Source: CAYZEZ01 sp964477295
Lineage (GTDB): Bacteria; Bacteroidota; Bacteroidia; Bacteroidales; SM23-62
Assembly: GCA_964477295.1 (NCBI GenBank)
Contig: CAYZEZ010000186.1
Location: forward strand, 1-10,067
Direction of reading: 5' to 3'
Length of the DNA: 10,067 bases
A program made the position numbers and the translations under genes. Below, piece by piece: positions 1 to 6,406 of the stretch. Under the pieces are notes generated by a model. The model did not search any database and was not told the origin of the DNA. It worked only from the letters and a program-made list of their open reading frames with translations. Each line of letters opens with the position of its first letter. Within the stretch, counting starts at the first letter, position 1.

Positions 1-49
1 GAGTTTGGAATTTACGTGAATAAAATCAAAGTACTTTAAAAGCAGACAC

Positions 50-77
50 CTCGCAACTCGTAACCCACTGCCCAGTT
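50..77. repeat. Degenerate 7-bp tandem array upstream of the aminotransferase gene
   Basis: Four consecutive heptads can be read: CTCGCAA, CTCGTAA, CCCACTG and CCCAGTT. The first two differ at one base and the last two share CCCA. The array ends 28 bp before the aminotransferase ATG at 106. The rest of 1-105 is AT-rich and shows no gene. Only the period links it to the other arrays; the word differs. Confidence 0.5.
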
Positions 78-86
78 CAAGCCAAC

Positions 87-94
87 TAACTTTA
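87..94 (+). promoter_or_regulatory. Possible Bacteroidota -7 box (TAACTTTA)
   Basis: The octamer matches the Bacteroidota -7 consensus TAnnTTTG at all fixed positions except the last base. It lies 11 bp before the aminotransferase ATG. No convincing -33 TTTG is visible at the usual distance, so this is a weak call resting mainly on similar boxes before other genes in the window. Confidence 0.25.
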
Positions 95-105
95 TTCTTA
101 GCACT

Positions 106-1293
106 ATGCCACAAATTTCTCTCAGAGGCCATGAAATGCCGGAATCCCCGATACGTAAACTGGCACCTTTTGCCGAGGAGGCTAAAAGGAAGGGACGCAT
201 AATATATCACCTGAATATCGGACAACCCGATATTCACACTCCGGAGGTTGCCCTTAATGCCATTAAAAACCTGGATGACAAGGTGATTAAATACAGTCAT
301 TCTGCAGGAAATGAAAGCTACAGAAGGAAGTTAGCAGGATACTACCAGGGACTGGGTATTGCTGTTGACCATACAGAAATGCTTATTACAACCGGAGGCT
401 CGGAAGCTATTTCTTTTGCTTTAATGTCGACACTGAATCCGGGCGATGAAGTCATCGTGCCGGAACCTTTTTATGCCAATTATAATGGATTCACAGTCGC
501 TGCCGGAGTAAAGATTGTACCTGTTACCTCTTACATTGAAGAGAATTTTAAACTGCCTCCTGTGAGCAATTTTGAGAAATTGATCACTCCAAAGACAAAG
601 GGGATCATCATTAATAATCCCAACAATCCAACGGGGTATTTATATTCCAGGGATGAGTTGGAACAACTCGGGGAGATCATCCGGAAATACGACCTGTACC
701 TTTTTTCTGATGAAGTGTACCGGGAGTTCTGTTACGGTGGTCATTCCCATTTTTCTGCCATGCACCTTAAAGGAATAGAACAGAACGTGATCCTGCTTGA
801 TTCTGCATCAAAAAGGTATAGCGCATGTGGAGTGAGGATCGGGGCTATGGTAACCAAAAACAAGGAAGTGATAAGTACAGCCCTGAAATTTGCACAGGCA
901 AGGCTGAGTCCTCCATCTTTGGGTCAGATCCTTGGAGAAGCAGCACTCGACACACCCAATACTTACTTTAAGGAGGTATATAAAGAATATATTGAACGCC
1001 GCGATTTTATGGTAGAAGCCCTGAACAGGATGGATGGTGTGGTCTGTCCCAGCCCGGGTGGTGCCTTTTATACCATCGCGCAATTACCTGTGGATGATAC
1101 AGATGATTTTTGCCGGTGGCTGCTCAGCGATTTTGAATGGAACAACCAGACCGTCATGATGGCCCCTGCTTCGGGCTTCTATTCAAATCCGGAAGCCGGG
1201 AAGAAACAGGTTCGGATCGCCTATGTCCTGAACAAGTCTGACCTTAAAAATGCAATGGAGTGCCTGGAACAAGGCCTTAAGAAATACAATTGA
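106..1293 (+). CDS. Pyridoxal-phosphate-dependent class I/II aminotransferase (aspartate aminotransferase-like)
   Basis: A complete 395-residue fold-type I aminotransferase, the usual length for the family. It should transfer an amino group between an amino acid and a 2-oxo acid in the cytoplasm; the exact substrate cannot be read from sequence. Visible family signatures are LNIGQPD near residue 37, TTGGSEA near 96, NNPNNPTG at 170-177 (Asn contacting PLP), SDEVY at 201-205 (Asp facing the pyridine nitrogen), and SASKRYSACGVRIGA at 233-247 with K236 as the expected Schiff-base lysine. VRIAY at 369-373 supplies Arg370, the likely substrate carboxylate-binding arginine. The ATG at 106 is preferred over the one at 136, because the N-terminal stretch MPQISLRGHEMPESPIRKL resembles Bacteroidota homologues. 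No clear ribosome binding site is seen. The gene stands alone and converges on the NamZ-like gene 71 bp away. Confidence 0.93.
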   Translation: MPQISLRGHEMPESPIRKLAPFAEEAKRKGRIIYHLNIGQPDIHTPEVALNAIKNLDDKVIKYSHSAGNESYRRKLAGYYQGLGIAVDHTEMLITTGGSEAISFALMSTLNPGDEVIVPEPFYANYNGFTVAAGVKIVPVTSYIEENFKLPPVSNFEKLITPKTKGIIINNPNNPTGYLYSRDELEQLGEIIRKYDLYLFSDEVYREFCYGGHSHFSAMHLKGIEQNVILLDSASKRYSACGVRIGAMVTKNKEVISTALKFAQARLSPPSLGQILGEAALDTPNTYFKEVYKEYIERRDFMVEALNRMDGVVCPSPGGAFYTIAQLPVDDTDDFCRWLLSDFEWNNQTVMMAPASGFYSNPEAGKKQVRIAYVLNKSDLKNAMECLEQGLKKYN

Positions 1294-1360
1294 CTGGAAT
1301 GACTAAAATTATTTTTCAATTTTAGCTCAATTTAGTCAATCTAGTCGATTTAGTTCAATT
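1291..1360. repeat. 9-bp tandem array in inverted arms between two convergent stop codons
   Basis: The right arm holds near-copies of TCAATTTAG at 1327-1335, 1336-1344 (TCAATCTAG) and 1345-1353 (TCGATTTAG), with a partial copy on each side. The left arm, TGACTGGAA then TGACTAAAA, is the same word family in inverse orientation, and its first TGA is the aminotransferase stop codon. CTAAAATT (1303-1310) and AATTTTAG (1318-1325) form a perfect 8-bp stem with a 7-nt loop. This fills nearly all of the gap to the NamZ-like stop at 1365. It could act as a weak bidirectional terminator, but the stem is entirely AT-rich. Confidence 0.6.
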
Positions 1361-1364
1361 CTTC

Positions 1365-2564
1365 TCAGAAATCAGGATACAACAGGTATTTGCTCCGTAC
1401 CATCATAAATGAATCTATCTCTTTCTCCCAGCTTTCCCTGATCTCTTCTCCTGAAAATCCCAATATTATTTGTTTTCTTAACAATGAATCACCAGCCAAC
1501 AGGTCGAAATAATCAGTAAAAAAGGATTTCTGATCCGGGATGTTATTATATGCGAACAGTAACCAGCTTAAATCAATATGTAACGGCAGGCTACCACGGT
1601 CATCAGAATATCCTCTAAGGTCGAAACCTTTGCATGTATCACCCAGGTGTTTAGGATGAGTGGATTTCCCGGGTATGGTTCTTGGAACAAAGGTATAAGG
1701 CGCATTCTGCAAATCCGGATGCCCGAACACCTCAAATGGATTGTCTGTACCGCGTCCTTCACTTATCACTGTTCCTTCGAACAGACCAATTGACGGATAC
1801 AGGTAGATTCCATTCATCGTGGCCAGGTTTGGTGAAGGACTGACCGGAAGATCATATTTCTTTGAGTGGTCATAATTGTAACACGGGATAACGGTAAGAT
1901 CACATACCAATCCGCTTCCCAGCCATTTTTCCCCGTTGATCATCTGTGCATATTCACCAATGGTCATTCCATGCACTACAGGTACAGGATGTAATCCGAT
2001 AAATGATTTGTATTTCTCTTTTAGCACCGGTCCGTCCACATAAAATCCATTCGGATCCGGCCTGTCGAGAACCATCAGCTTTACATCCTGCTCGGCGCAG
2101 GCCTGCATCAGGTAAAAAAGGGTCGAAATGTAGGTGTAAAACCTCACCCCGACATCCTGGATATCAAACAGTACCAGGTCGAGTCCTTCCATAACCTCTG
2201 CCGGAGGTTTTCGGTTTCTGCCATACAATGAAACAACAGGTATACCTGTTGCAGGATCCACTGAATCATCTATCAACATTCCGTCATCAGCATCGCCACG
2301 GAACCCATGTTCAGGACTAAAAACCTTCATGATCCGGAAACCATCCAAACCAGAACGGTGAAGGCTGTCAACCAGGTGTACTTTTCCTATTATGGATGTC
2401 TGGTTTGCACAGATGGCAACCTGTTTTCCTTCCAATTGAGGAAAATATTGCATCGTCCTTTCCGCACCGGGAACAATTTGCTGTACTTCCTGAGAGTCAC
2501 AACCAGGGAAGTGAATGATAAAAATCAAATACAGCAAATATCTATTTACATTCCTCCGATTCAT
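1365..2564 (-). CDS. namZ: DUF1343/NamZ-family exo-beta-N-acetylmuramidase, lipoprotein
   Basis: A 399-residue protein of the DUF1343 (GH171) family. Characterised members remove N-acetylmuramic acid from the non-reducing end of peptidoglycan fragments. The N-terminus has a basic start (RRNVNR), a hydrophobic stretch at 10-19 and a lipobox-like FPGC with Cys22, so export as a lipoprotein is expected; Pro before Gly is slightly unusual. Family motifs are VFSPEHGFRG at 81-90 (its Glu is the conserved acid implicated in catalysis), LVLFDIQDVGVRFYTY at 130-145, LDRPDPNG at 166-173, HGMTIGEYA at 198-206, SPSPNL at 242-247, and SEGRGTDNPFE at 268-278. The ATG at 2562-2564 is the only usable start: an in-frame TGA lies two codons upstream, and both belong to the heptad array at 2558-2592. 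Function is by family; the symbol is a family name rather than a proven orthologue. Confidence 0.88.
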   Translation of the reverse strand: MNRRNVNRYLLYLIFIIHFPGCDSQEVQQIVPGAERTMQYFPQLEGKQVAICANQTSIIGKVHLVDSLHRSGLDGFRIMKVFSPEHGFRGDADDGMLIDDSVDPATGIPVVSLYGRNRKPPAEVMEGLDLVLFDIQDVGVRFYTYISTLFYLMQACAEQDVKLMVLDRPDPNGFYVDGPVLKEKYKSFIGLHPVPVVHGMTIGEYAQMINGEKWLGSGLVCDLTVIPCYNYDHSKKYDLPVSPSPNLATMNGIYLYPSIGLFEGTVISEGRGTDNPFEVFGHPDLQNAPYTFVPRTIPGKSTHPKHLGDTCKGFDLRGYSDDRGSLPLHIDLSWLLFAYNNIPDQKSFFTDYFDLLAGDSLLRKQIILGFSGEEIRESWEKEIDSFMMVRSKYLLYPDF

Positions 2565-2592
2565 GATTCACGATTCATGATTCACGATTCAC
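2558..2592. repeat. Five tandem copies of the heptad GATTCAY (GTGAATC on the minus strand)
   Basis: Plus-strand units are GATTCAT 2558-2564, GATTCAC 2565-2571, GATTCAT 2572-2578, GATTCAC 2579-2585 and GATTCAC 2586-2592, with no gaps. On the minus strand each unit reads RTGAATC. The last unit supplies the ATG of the NamZ-like gene, so the array covers its translation start. The same word recurs in the opposite orientation after the neighbouring permease gene (3892-3905), and again at 8480-8500. Confidence 0.9.
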
Positions 2593-2620
2593 GAAATACC
2601 AATATAAGGATTTTCTTAGT

Positions 2621-2628
2621 TACATTTG
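2621..2628 (+). promoter_or_regulatory. Likely Bacteroidota -7 promoter box (TACATTTG)
   Basis: A perfect match to the Bacteroidota -7 consensus TAnnTTTG, placed 22 bp before the TTG start of the permease gene. The predicted transcript would have a leader of roughly 15 nt. A matching -33 TTTG is not obvious 19-21 bp upstream; only AT-rich sequence is there. This box supports starting the permease at 2651 rather than upstream. Confidence 0.42.
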
Positions 2629-2650
2629 CTATAATTATATTAGCAGCCTT

Positions 2651-3895
2651 TTGAACACCGAATTTTTCATAGCCAGGCGTCTTATCCTTGATAAGGAGAA
2701 TAAAAAAAGTGTATCACGTTCTATTCTTAAGGTTGCTGTATTTGGCATTGCACTGAGCCTGGGAGTTATGATCATTGCCATGGCTGTGGTAACCGGATTC
2801 AAAAATGAAATTACCGTTAAGGTGGTTGGTTTCGGATCACATATACAGATTTTAAACTTCGATTCTAACCTGTCATTCGAAACAGAACCTATCAATAAAA
2901 ACCAGGAATTCCTTCCCGAATTAAAAGCAGATCCGGAAATTATAAACATTCAGGCTTTTGCGACCAAAGCCGGAATTATTAAAACAAAAACTGAAATCCA
3001 GGGCGTGGTGGTAAAAGGAATAGGCAGCGATTTCGACTGGAGTTTCCTTAGCCAATATATTGTTGAGGGTAAACCTTTTTATGTTTCTGATTCTGTAAGG
3101 TCGAATGATATAGTGATTTCAAAATTTATCGCCAGGCTTCTCAAACTCAATGTGGGCGATGAATTAATCATGTATTTTGTTCAGGATCCACCCAGGATGC
3201 GCCGGTTTAGAATATCAGGCATATATGAAACCAGCCTGGAGGAATTCGACAAAGCTTATGTATTTGCGGATATTGCTCAAATTCAGAAGTTAAACGACTG
3301 GACCTCCGATATGATCAGCGGGTATGAGATTAACATTCGCGACTTCAAAGACCTGGAATGGATGACTTACCATATCATGAATATTGTTGGTTTCGGATTT
3401 GAAGAAGATGGATCAAGGCTTAAGGTCACAAATATTATTGATAAATATCCCCAGATTTTTGACTGGCTGAATCTCCAGGACATGAATGTAATGATTGTAT
3501 TGTTGTTAATGCTAATAGTTGCCGGTTTCAATATGGTCTCCGGATTACTGATCCTGATCCTCGACCGCACCAACATGATCGGTATACTGAAAGCACTGGG
3601 AGCAGTAAATGTTAGTGTCAGAAAAATATTTATGTACCAGGCTGCCTTTTTGATCCTGAAGGGATTATTCTGGGGAAACATTATTGGTATAACCTTGTGC
3701 CTGATACAGAAACAGTTTGGATTCATCAAACTTGATCAATCATCGTATTATCTCACTGAGGTGCCCATTCATTTCAATCCCCTGCATATTATTGGATTAA
3801 ATATAGGTACCTGTGCCATCATCATGCTTATCCTGATCCTGCCATCCATGCTGATCAGCCGTATCAGTCCGGTAAAAGCTATTCGTTTTCAGTGA
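2651..3895 (+). CDS. LolC/LolE-like ABC transporter permease (FtsX/MacB_PCD superfamily)
   Basis: A 414-residue inner-membrane protein with the four-helix layout of lipoprotein-releasing permeases: a first membrane segment at about 27-49, a large extracytoplasmic domain at about 50-275 (MacB_PCD-like), then FtsX-type membrane segments at about 280-304, 329-352 and 378-401. RTNMIGILKALGA at 306-318 is the cytoplasmic coupling-loop motif of the family. The C-terminus ISPVKAIRFQ is also typical. By family it would release lipoproteins from the inner membrane for the Lol pathway, powered by a LolD-type ATPase not encoded here. The start is TTG. It is supported by the family-like N-terminus MNTEFFIARRLI, by the -7 box just upstream, and by the lack of an in-frame ATG nearby. 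Other FtsX-type exporters cannot be excluded. The stop codon lies inside a GTGAATC array. Confidence 0.87.
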   Translation: MNTEFFIARRLILDKENKKSVSRSILKVAVFGIALSLGVMIIAMAVVTGFKNEITVKVVGFGSHIQILNFDSNLSFETEPINKNQEFLPELKADPEIINIQAFATKAGIIKTKTEIQGVVVKGIGSDFDWSFLSQYIVEGKPFYVSDSVRSNDIVISKFIARLLKLNVGDELIMYFVQDPPRMRRFRISGIYETSLEEFDKAYVFADIAQIQKLNDWTSDMISGYEINIRDFKDLEWMTYHIMNIVGFGFEEDGSRLKVTNIIDKYPQIFDWLNLQDMNVMIVLLLMLIVAGFNMVSGLLILILDRTNMIGILKALGAVNVSVRKIFMYQAAFLILKGLFWGNIIGITLCLIQKQFGFIKLDQSSYYLTEVPIHFNPLHIIGLNIGTCAIIMLILILPSMLISRISPVKAIRFQ

Positions 3896-3908
3896 ATCGT
3901 GAATCGTG
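3892..3908. repeat. GTGAATC heptad array overlapping the permease stop codon
   Basis: GTGAATC occurs at 3892-3898 and 3899-3905, followed by GTGAGTG (3906-3912). The TGA inside the first unit (3893-3895) is the stop codon of the permease gene. The word is the reverse complement of the array at 2558-2592, so the two arrays flank the permease gene as inverted copies. Confidence 0.8.
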
Positions 3909-3949
3909 AGTGTGGTTTACTTTAATGATAACACACTGCACGTCCCAAT

Positions 3950-3982
3950 ACCCCTTCCCCTACTGTCTACTGTCTACTTTTT
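3950..3982. repeat. CTACTGT heptad array with ACCCCTTC leader
   Basis: ACCCCTTC (3950-3957) is followed by CTACTGT at 3960-3966, CTACTGT at 3967-3973 and CTACTTT at 3974-3980. The CTA at 3974-3976 is the TAG stop codon of the minus-strand small gene. The same arrangement, ACCCCTTC then CTACTGA heptads ending in CTTCTTT, is found at 8594-8632, so the two are related elements. Confidence 0.78.
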
Positions 3983-4267
3983 CATCTCCTCAATTTCGGC
4001 CAGGTACTTTTTTTCAAGTTCTTTGTGGGCAATGGCGTGTTCTTCCTTAATATTCTCTACCCTGGCTTCAAGTTTCAGAAAGCTCTTTTTTACTGCGGAT
4101 CTGGTCAGAAGTACCAGTATCAACAGAATGGCAAACAGCATACCAAATATAATGATCAGGATCATCTTCTTCTTATTGGTCCATACCTCGAGTATACCAA
4201 TCCGGTCATATGAACTTTGCTGATGTTCAGCCAGTGCGCTTTCAGCCCCAACGAGTTCGCTTTTCAA
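3974..4267 (-). CDS. Small single-pass membrane protein with coiled coil, function unknown
   Basis: I do not recognise this 97-residue product. It has a polar N-terminus (about 1-31), a basic NKKK before one strong membrane helix at about 34-55 (MILIIIFGMLFAILLILVLL), then a charged helical tail at about 60-97 rich in Glu and Lys (KLEARVENIKEEHAIAHKEL) that looks like a coiled coil. The basic patch before the helix suggests a cytoplasmic N-terminus, which would put the tail outside the inner membrane. Codon choice looks natural and like the neighbouring genes, which favours a real gene. The start is uncertain: TTG at 4267 is the only standard candidate ahead of the membrane helix, as no in-frame ATG or GTG lies nearby. 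The stop lies in a CTACTGT array. It diverges from the Nudix gene with about 30 bp between starts, so the two may share a control region. Confidence 0.6.
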   Translation of the reverse strand: MKSELVGAESALAEHQQSSYDRIGILEVWTNKKKMILIIIFGMLFAILLILVLLTRSAVKKSFLKLEARVENIKEEHAIAHKELEKKYLAEIEEMKK

Positions 4268-4282
4268 ATAATAATGAATAAT

Positions 4283-4290
4283 TACCTTTA
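4283..4290 (+). promoter_or_regulatory. Possible -7 box (TACCTTTA) before the Nudix gene
   Basis: TACCTTTA matches TAnnTTTG except at the last base, and lies 7 bp before the ATG at 4298. If used, it rules out the longer in-frame starts at 4217 and 4274 and implies a very short leader for ATG 4298, or about 30 nt for ATG 4325. No clear -33 element is visible. Confidence 0.25.
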
Positions 4291-4297
4291 TATCCTG

Positions 4298-4951
4298 ATG
4301 AAAAAATTCGGGACTACAGGATCGATGAATGAATTTTGCAGGTTGCTTCGGGAAGAGTTACAAAAAGAGCTCCCGGGCATCGAATATCAATATAAAATGG
4401 CTCCGGCCCTGCGGCTCAAAATACGGAGAGGCGAATCCCATAAAAATGCTGCGGTATTGATACTGCTATATCCTTCAGGAAACAGGATTCATACTGTATT
4501 AATGAAAAGATCAGATTATCGTGGTGCCCATGGTGGACAAATCAGTTTGCCTGGTGGAAAGAAAGAAGAGGGGGATTCGGATTGTATCTCAACTGCGTTA
4601 AGAGAGTCGCAGGAGGAGATTGGCATTCATCCTGAAAAGATAGAACTATTGGGTAAACTGACAGACCTGTTTATTCCGGTTAGTAATATGCTGGTGTGTC
4701 CTGTGGTTGGAATATGCGGCGAAAAACCACTCTTCAAGCCTGATCATCAAGAAGTTGAATACCTGATTGAAACTCCAATAGATCATTTTCTTGAACCTGG
4801 AATGAAAAAGAACAGAGTAAGGATTATATTTCTTAAAAAGGTTCTGGTACCCTATTATCACATCGACGAAAATATTGTTTGGGGTGCAACAGCAATGATT
4901 ATTTCGGAGTTTGAGGAAGTATTGCGACGGATTGATTATCATCCGGAATAA
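4298..4951 (+). CDS. Nudix hydrolase, CoA pyrophosphatase (NUDT7/NudL)-like
   Basis: A 217-residue protein from this start. CoA pyrophosphatases of this family cut coenzyme A or its derivatives to 4'-phosphopantetheine and 3',5'-ADP. The Nudix box runs from G87 to I110, with R102-E103 and E106-E107 forming the metal-binding REsqEE core. The spacing before it (GG, KKEEG, Asp, eight residues, RE) is the one seen in CoA pyrophosphatases. Directly upstream, VLMKRSDYRGAHGGQISLPG matches the CoA-binding UPF0035 motif, with Leu in place of the usual Phe before PGG. The N-terminal ELPGIEYQYKMAP is also typical. ATG 4298 is chosen; ATG 4325 is equally possible, while in-frame starts at 4217 (TTG) and 4274 would run into the divergent small gene's start region. 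The 3' end overlaps the convergent MltF-like gene by 53 bp. Substrate identity is by family only. Confidence 0.84.
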   Translation: MKKFGTTGSMNEFCRLLREELQKELPGIEYQYKMAPALRLKIRRGESHKNAAVLILLYPSGNRIHTVLMKRSDYRGAHGGQISLPGGKKEEGDSDCISTALRESQEEIGIHPEKIELLGKLTDLFIPVSNMLVCPVVGICGEKPLFKPDHQEVEYLIETPIDHFLEPGMKKNRVRIIFLKKVLVPYYHIDENIVWGATAMIISEFEEVLRRIDYHPE

Positions 4952-6362
4952 TATTGACATAGTCCTCATATCGCTCAGTTACTTCATCCACAAAATGGCT
5001 GGTTTCGATTCCCCTGCAGTATCCATATTTCACAACCGGATCTTTATAATACTGAGGTTTGGATTTGAGCAACAGGCATGTCTCCACATTGTCTGACCAG
5101 ATCTCAGGATCTTTATTATATTTCTTTGCCAGTTGTATGGCATCAGTGACATGTCCATAACCCACGTTATAAGAGGCCAGAACAAAAGCAATCCTCTCCT
5201 CCGGATCATGGATCTCATCAGCAAACCGATTATCAAGCCATTGAATGAATTCAACTCCAGCCCTGACCTGCTCTTTTGGTGAAGAATTCCAGTTAACCCC
5301 GAATCTCCTTCCGGTTGTTGGCATCAGCTGCATCAGTCCAAAAGCCCCGGCCCATGATCTGGCCCTGGGATCAAACCTGGATTCCTGGTAAGCCAGGGAA
5401 GCAAGGAGCCTCCAGTCCCATCCAATTTGCTTGCTATATTGTTTAAAATATTCATCATAATCAGATATTTTGCCACTGTTTAAAGCATACAGATCGCTTT
5501 GTAACATTTGCACATATCTCTGATTTTTAAAATACTTATTGTATATGATCGCATACTTCTTAGACTTCTTGAACACTTTCAACCATGCATTGATCTCCAT
5601 TTTCAGATGGTCAGATCCCTTATTAACTGCCCATGCCAGGTTTTGCGGAAAACTTATGGCAGTAGCCACATCAATATTGGGATAGTAGGTCTGGTTCACC
5701 AGTGCCACATTCTCATCACAAACCGTATAATCGATTTCTCCTTCGGCAACCAGTATGATCAAATGTTCGGCTTCTTCCGGAACTTCAATTATATTAATCG
5801 TATCGCCGATCTCATCTGAAAGGTTCCTGAGACGTGCGGAGTAGGATGAATTTTGCTGGACATATATGGTTTTTTCTGCAAGTTCGAGCTGGTTCCTGAT
5901 CAGTTGATTCTCCAGTTCATTGTTTCTGAGCTTCTTCCAGCCTTCAGGTTTGCGCTGAACAAGAACCTGCCTTGTCTGGCTGTGGGGTTCGGTAAAATCA
6001 ACCCTTTTTCTGCGGTCTTTGGTAATGGTAAGATTGATGGCAATAAGATTACATTCTCCAAAAAGGAGGCAGTCGAAGCTTTCTTCAAGGTCGTTATTCA
6101 CGATTACTTCCAGTTTAATCCCGAGATGATCGGCAAGTTCCTGGAGTAATTCATATTGATAACCCATAGGCTGGCCCCGGTAAATAAAATAATCGGTGGA
6201 ATTAAAATTGGTAATGACGACCAGTTTCCCATTGTTTCGAATTTCTTCAAGGTCAACAATCCTGGCTTTGTTTTGCCGGTGGGGAGCTTGCTCTTTGCAT
6301 CCGGCCGATACCAGTATAAGGATTAAGGACAGAAGTTGAATGATATAAACTTTCAACTGCAT
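4899..6362 (-). CDS. mltF: MltF-like membrane-bound lytic murein transglycosylase, lipoprotein
   Basis: A 487-residue two-domain lipoprotein, close in length to E. coli MltF (518). The signal peptide (1-21) ends in the lipobox SAGC with Cys22. Residues about 36-285 form a family 3 solute-binding-like domain (GKLVVITNFNSTDYFIYRGQ near 45, GYQYELLQELADHLGI at 67-82, INLTITKDRRKRVDFTEP at 109-126). Residues about 305-465 form an SLT (GH23) domain: YQESRFDPRA with the expected catalytic Glu327, GAFGLMQLMP at 339-348, and LASYNVGYGHVTDA at 395-408. Such enzymes cleave the MurNAc-GlcNAc bond of peptidoglycan, forming 1,6-anhydroMurNAc, and the binding domain is thought to regulate activity. The ATG at 6362 starts a clean signal peptide, and no ribosome binding site is seen. 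The gene lies 146 bp after the porin on the same strand, with tandem arrays between, so co-transcription is uncertain. Confidence 0.9.
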   Translation of the reverse strand: MQLKVYIIQLLSLILILVSAGCKEQAPHRQNKARIVDLEEIRNNGKLVVITNFNSTDYFIYRGQPMGYQYELLQELADHLGIKLEVIVNNDLEESFDCLLFGECNLIAINLTITKDRRKRVDFTEPHSQTRQVLVQRKPEGWKKLRNNELENQLIRNQLELAEKTIYVQQNSSYSARLRNLSDEIGDTINIIEVPEEAEHLIILVAEGEIDYTVCDENVALVNQTYYPNIDVATAISFPQNLAWAVNKGSDHLKMEINAWLKVFKKSKKYAIIYNKYFKNQRYVQMLQSDLYALNSGKISDYDEYFKQYSKQIGWDWRLLASLAYQESRFDPRARSWAGAFGLMQLMPTTGRRFGVNWNSSPKEQVRAGVEFIQWLDNRFADEIHDPEERIAFVLASYNVGYGHVTDAIQLAKKYNKDPEIWSDNVETCLLLKSKPQYYKDPVVKYGYCRGIETSHFVDEVTERYEDYVNIIPDDNQSVAILPQTPK

Positions 6363-6367
6363 AGATG

Positions 6368-6375
6368 AAAATGTA
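6368..6375 (-). promoter_or_regulatory. Possible -7 box (TACATTTT) before the MltF-like gene
   Basis: On the minus strand this reads TACATTTT, matching TAnnTTTG except at the last base. It sits only 5 bp before the ATG, so use of this box would give an almost leaderless transcript. Evidence is the sequence match and the recurrence of similar boxes before other genes. Confidence 0.18.
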
Positions 6376-6406
6376 TGGATACAAATTACAAAAAAAAATG
6401 AAGAAG

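Noticed and set aside
2558..2592. Possible CRISPR or attachment-site repeat
   Set aside because: Units are only 7 bp and directly adjacent, with no spacers, no cas gene and no integrase in the window.
2307..2654. A 115-codon plus-strand open frame antisense to the 5' part of the NamZ-like gene
   Set aside because: It is fully explained by the NamZ-like gene and the GATTCAC array on the other strand. Its translation shows no domain or signal and repeats the heptad (HDSRFMIHDSR).
3367..3729. A 120-codon minus-strand open frame inside the permease gene
   Set aside because: It is antisense to the strongly family-like permease membrane region, and its protein has no recognisable feature beyond the complement of hydrophobic codons.
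3909..3937. Hairpin AGTGTGGTT / AACACACT after the permease gene
   Set aside because: The 8-bp stem has a bulged G and a 12-nt loop, is not GC-rich and lacks a T tract, so it is too weak to call as a terminator.
4217..4297. A longer N-terminus for the Nudix protein starting at TTG 4217 or ATG 4274
   Set aside because: The extra residues do not resemble the family N-terminus and would overlap the divergent small gene or its start region. A -7-like box at 4283-4290 also argues against it.
5508..5819. Plus-strand open frames of about 100 codons antisense to the MltF-like gene (also near 5853-6149)
   Set aside because: They overlap a well-supported two-domain protein on the minus strand and their translations show no family features.
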